Shown: one piece after another, positions 6,236 to 7,679 of the stretch
Position numbering within the stretch: the first letter of the stretch is position 1
How the letters are laid out: every line of letters begins with the position of its first letter
Assembly: GCA_937996825.1 (NCBI GenBank)
Contig: CALKUJ010000079.1
Location: forward strand, 1-7,679
Length of the DNA: 7,679 bases
Reading direction: 5' to 3'
Source: an uncultured Polynucleobacter sp.
GTDB taxonomy: Bacteria; Pseudomonadota; Gammaproteobacteria; Burkholderiales; Burkholderiaceae
Program-made: the position numbers and the translations under genes
The notes under the pieces: generated by a model
Told to the model about the DNA's origin: nothing
Database searches by the model: none
Seen by the model: the letters and a program-made list of their open reading frames with translations, nothing else

Positions 6236-7316
6236 GTTCAAACTCCTTCATGTACTCAACCAATGCCTGTACACCAGCCATTGGCATAGCGTTGTAAATA
6301 CTGGCGCGCATTCCGCCAACACTCTTGTGACCTTTGATATTCATCAAACCTTGCTTAGCAGCACCTTCCACAAAAGCGTCATTTAACTTCTCATCCTTCA
6401 AATAAAAAGTCACATTCATGCGCGAACGACAGCTTGTATCCACTTTAGATGTGAACAAACTGCTTGAATCAATCGTACTGTAGAGCAAATTTGATTTTGC
6501 AATATTTTGCTTTTCCATGGCAGCCACACCACCTTGGCGCTTTAACCATTTGAACACCAAACCAGCCAAATAAATACTATAAGTTGGCGGCGTATTGAGC
6601 ATTGAGTCATTTTCAGCCTGCTTGGCCCAGTCCCACACCATTGGTGTAATTGGCATGGCATGACCCAATAAATCCTTGCGCACAATCACGATGCTCAAGC
6701 CAGCGGGGCCAATGTTTTTTTGCGCACCGCCAAACAAAACACCAAAATCATTGATGTCAAAAACTCTAGACAATATATTGCTCGAAACATCCGCCACCAA
6801 TGGCTTACTCACTTTAGGTACGTGCTGAAACTCCACACCACCAACAGTTTCGTTAGAGCAAATGTGAACATAGGCGGCGTCATCTGATAGCTGCCAATCT
6901 TTTTGATCAGGAATACTTGTGAAGCCATTATTAGCACTTGAAGCTGCGATATGAGCTTGACCATATTTAGCAGCTTCTTTGACAGATTTTTCTGTCCAAA
7001 TACCAGTCACAACGAAATCTGCCTTAGGGCCATTTTTTGCCAATGGCATCAAGTTCATTGGAATCGCTGCGTTCTCACCGATTGCACCACCTTGCAAAAA
7101 CAAGACAGCGTAGTTATCAGGGATGTTCATTAACTCGCGAAGATCTGACAAAGTCTCTTCATAACAAGCCATGAATGGCTTGCCACGATGACTGACTTCC
7201 ATCACACCCATGCCCAAACCATTCCAGTTGAGCATTTCATCAGCGGCCTGTTTTAAAACTTCTTCAGGAAGCGTTGCTGGCCCTGGTGCGAAGTTAAAAA
7301 CGCGGCGATCAAACAT
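6225..7316 (-). CDS. serC: phosphoserine aminotransferase
   Basis: A PLP enzyme that converts 3-phosphohydroxypyruvate and glutamate to phosphoserine and 2-oxoglutarate. In many bacteria it also acts in pyridoxal phosphate synthesis (alias pdxF). It has 363 residues, against 362 in E. coli. Visible motifs: NFAPGPATLPEEVL at the N-terminus, MEVSHRGKPF (39-48), LQGGAIGENAAIPMNL (cofactor region, about 74-89), WTEKS, CSNETVGGVEF, ADVSSN, and FGGAQKNIGPAG with the Schiff-base Lys200. NTPPTYSIY follows later, as in the family. Longer in-frame starts at 7370 and 7337 exist, but the protein family begins at MFDRRVFNFAPGP, and the ATG at 7316 has GGGGAG seven bases upstream. The start overlaps the end of gyrA (ATGTTTGA), which suggests coupling to gyrase translation. 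It leads the serine/aromatic block. Confidence 0.96.
   Translation of the reverse strand: MFDRRVFNFAPGPATLPEEVLKQAADEMLNWNGLGMGVMEVSHRGKPFMACYEETLSDLRELMNIPDNYAVLFLQGGAIGENAAIPMNLMPLAKNGPKADFVVTGIWTEKSVKEAAKYGQAHIAASSANNGFTSIPDQKDWQLSDDAAYVHICSNETVGGVEFQHVPKVSKPLVADVSSNILSRVFDINDFGVLFGGAQKNIGPAGLSIVIVRKDLLGHAMPITPMVWDWAKQAENDSMLNTPPTYSIYLAGLVFKWLKRQGGVAAMEKQNIAKSNLLYSTIDSSSLFTSKVDTSCRSRMNVTFYLKDEKLNDAFVEGAAKQGLMNIKGHKSVGGMRASIYNAMPMAGVQALVEYMKEFERGC
6243..6248 (-). promoter_or_regulatory. ribosome binding site deciding the pheA GTG start
   Basis: AAGGAG within the 3' end of serC is a near-perfect Shine-Dalgarno. Seven bases separate it from the GTG at 6235-6233 and only one from the TTG at 6241, so the GTG is the likely start and pheA overlaps serC by 11 bases. 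Confidence 0.7.
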
Positions 7317-7679
7317 TCTCCGGCTCCCCGCCCTCATCTCCTTGAGTTGCAGCGCCGTCAATTGTTCCATCAGCTAGTTCATCACCATCATCGCCATCAT
7401 CATCGCTTTCAGCAATGCGCTGTAAACCTGATAATTGAGTGCCTTCATCGACGTTGATCAATGTCACGCCTTGAGTCGCACGACCCATTTCACGAATCTC
7501 AGCAACGCGCGTACGAACCAAGACACCACCGGTTGTGATCAACATGATTTGATCTTGCTCTGAGACTAAAACAGCAGCAACTACCTTACCGTTACGCTCA
7601 CTTGTTTGAATCGCAATCATGCCTTTGGTACCGCGACCATGTCGGGTGTACTCTGCGATTGGTGTGCGCTTACCGTAGC
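7309..7679 (-). CDS. gyrA: DNA gyrase subunit A, C-terminal end only
   Basis: Only the last ~122 residues are in the window; the 5' part lies beyond position 7679. The reading starts with YGKRTPIAEYTRHGRGTKG and continues through the last beta-propeller blade of the DNA-wrapping domain, with VVAAVLVSEQDQIMLITTGG and VRTRVAEIREMGRATQGV. The blade pattern GRATQGVTLI is that of GyrA rather than of ParC. The protein ends in a 33-residue tail (codons 7312-7410) with 14 Asp/Glu and no Lys or Arg. In E. coli the acidic GyrA tail modulates supercoiling activity; the same role here is inferred. Gyrase introduces negative supercoils using ATP together with GyrB. The stop at 7311-7309 overlaps the serC start by eight bases, so serC and downstream genes may be carried on transcripts reading out of gyrA. 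Confidence 0.95.
   Translation of the reverse strand, partial: YGKRTPIAEYTRHGRGTKGMIAIQTSERNGKVVAAVLVSEQDQIMLITTGGVLVRTRVAEIREMGRATQGVTLINVDEGTQLSGLQRIAESDDDGDDGDELADGTIDGAATQGDEGGEPENV
7324..7329 (-). promoter_or_regulatory. ribosome binding site deciding the serC start
   Basis: GGGGAG, inside the acidic tail codons of gyrA, lies seven bases before the ATG at 7316. It supports this start over the longer in-frame ones at 7337 and 7370. Confidence 0.65.

Noticed and set aside
7309..7679. ParC rather than GyrA for the partial topoisomerase
   Set aside because: The intact propeller-blade pattern ending in GRATQGVTLI, the acidic tail and the position directly before serC all fit GyrA; ParC C-terminal domains have degenerate blades.

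Overview
The window is a chromosomal housekeeping segment with every supported gene on the minus strand. Read in the direction of transcription, from high to low coordinates, the order is gyrA (3' end only), serC, pheA, hisC, tyrA, aroA, an FAD-dependent oxidoreductase of the L-2-hydroxyglutarate dehydrogenase type, and cmk (3' end cut off by the window edge). This is the proteobacterial serine/aromatic 'supra-operon' (serC, aroQ-pheA, hisC, tyrA, aroA, cmk, usually followed by rpsA), here directly behind gyrA. The order, the protein signatures and the fairly AT-rich composition (judged by eye, not counted) suggest a betaproteobacterium of the Burkholderiales, with Polynucleobacter or a close relative as the best guess. 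That assignment is inference and the species cannot be fixed from the sequence alone.

The block from gyrA to aroA is very compact. serC starts inside the last codons of gyrA, pheA starts inside the end of serC, hisC follows pheA by 16 bases, tyrA overlaps or abuts the hisC stop, and aroA starts on the last base of the tyrA stop codon. The oxidoreductase follows aroA after 11 bases. The only real intergenic gap is 75 bases, between the oxidoreductase and cmk (592-666). It holds a weak promoter candidate and a short direct repeat, and no terminator could be seen. The layout suggests one long transcript with translational coupling, possibly with an extra start before cmk.

The genes form a pathway. 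SerC carries out the transamination step of serine synthesis and often also the matching step of pyridoxal phosphate synthesis. AroA makes EPSP, the precursor of chorismate. The fused PheA turns chorismate into prephenate and then phenylpyruvate, and TyrA oxidises prephenate (or arogenate) toward tyrosine. HisC is a PLP aminotransferase of histidine synthesis that may also supply the final aromatic transamination. Cmk recycles CMP and dCMP, and GyrA is a gyrase subunit.

The least expected element is the oxidoreductase wedged between aroA and cmk, which has no obvious role in the aromatic pathway. Second is TyrA, whose cofactor and substrate motifs differ from the usual NAD-dependent prephenate dehydrogenase pattern. 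No mobile element, CRISPR array, RNA gene or clearly undescribed system was found. Apart from these points this is an ordinary, well-conserved region.
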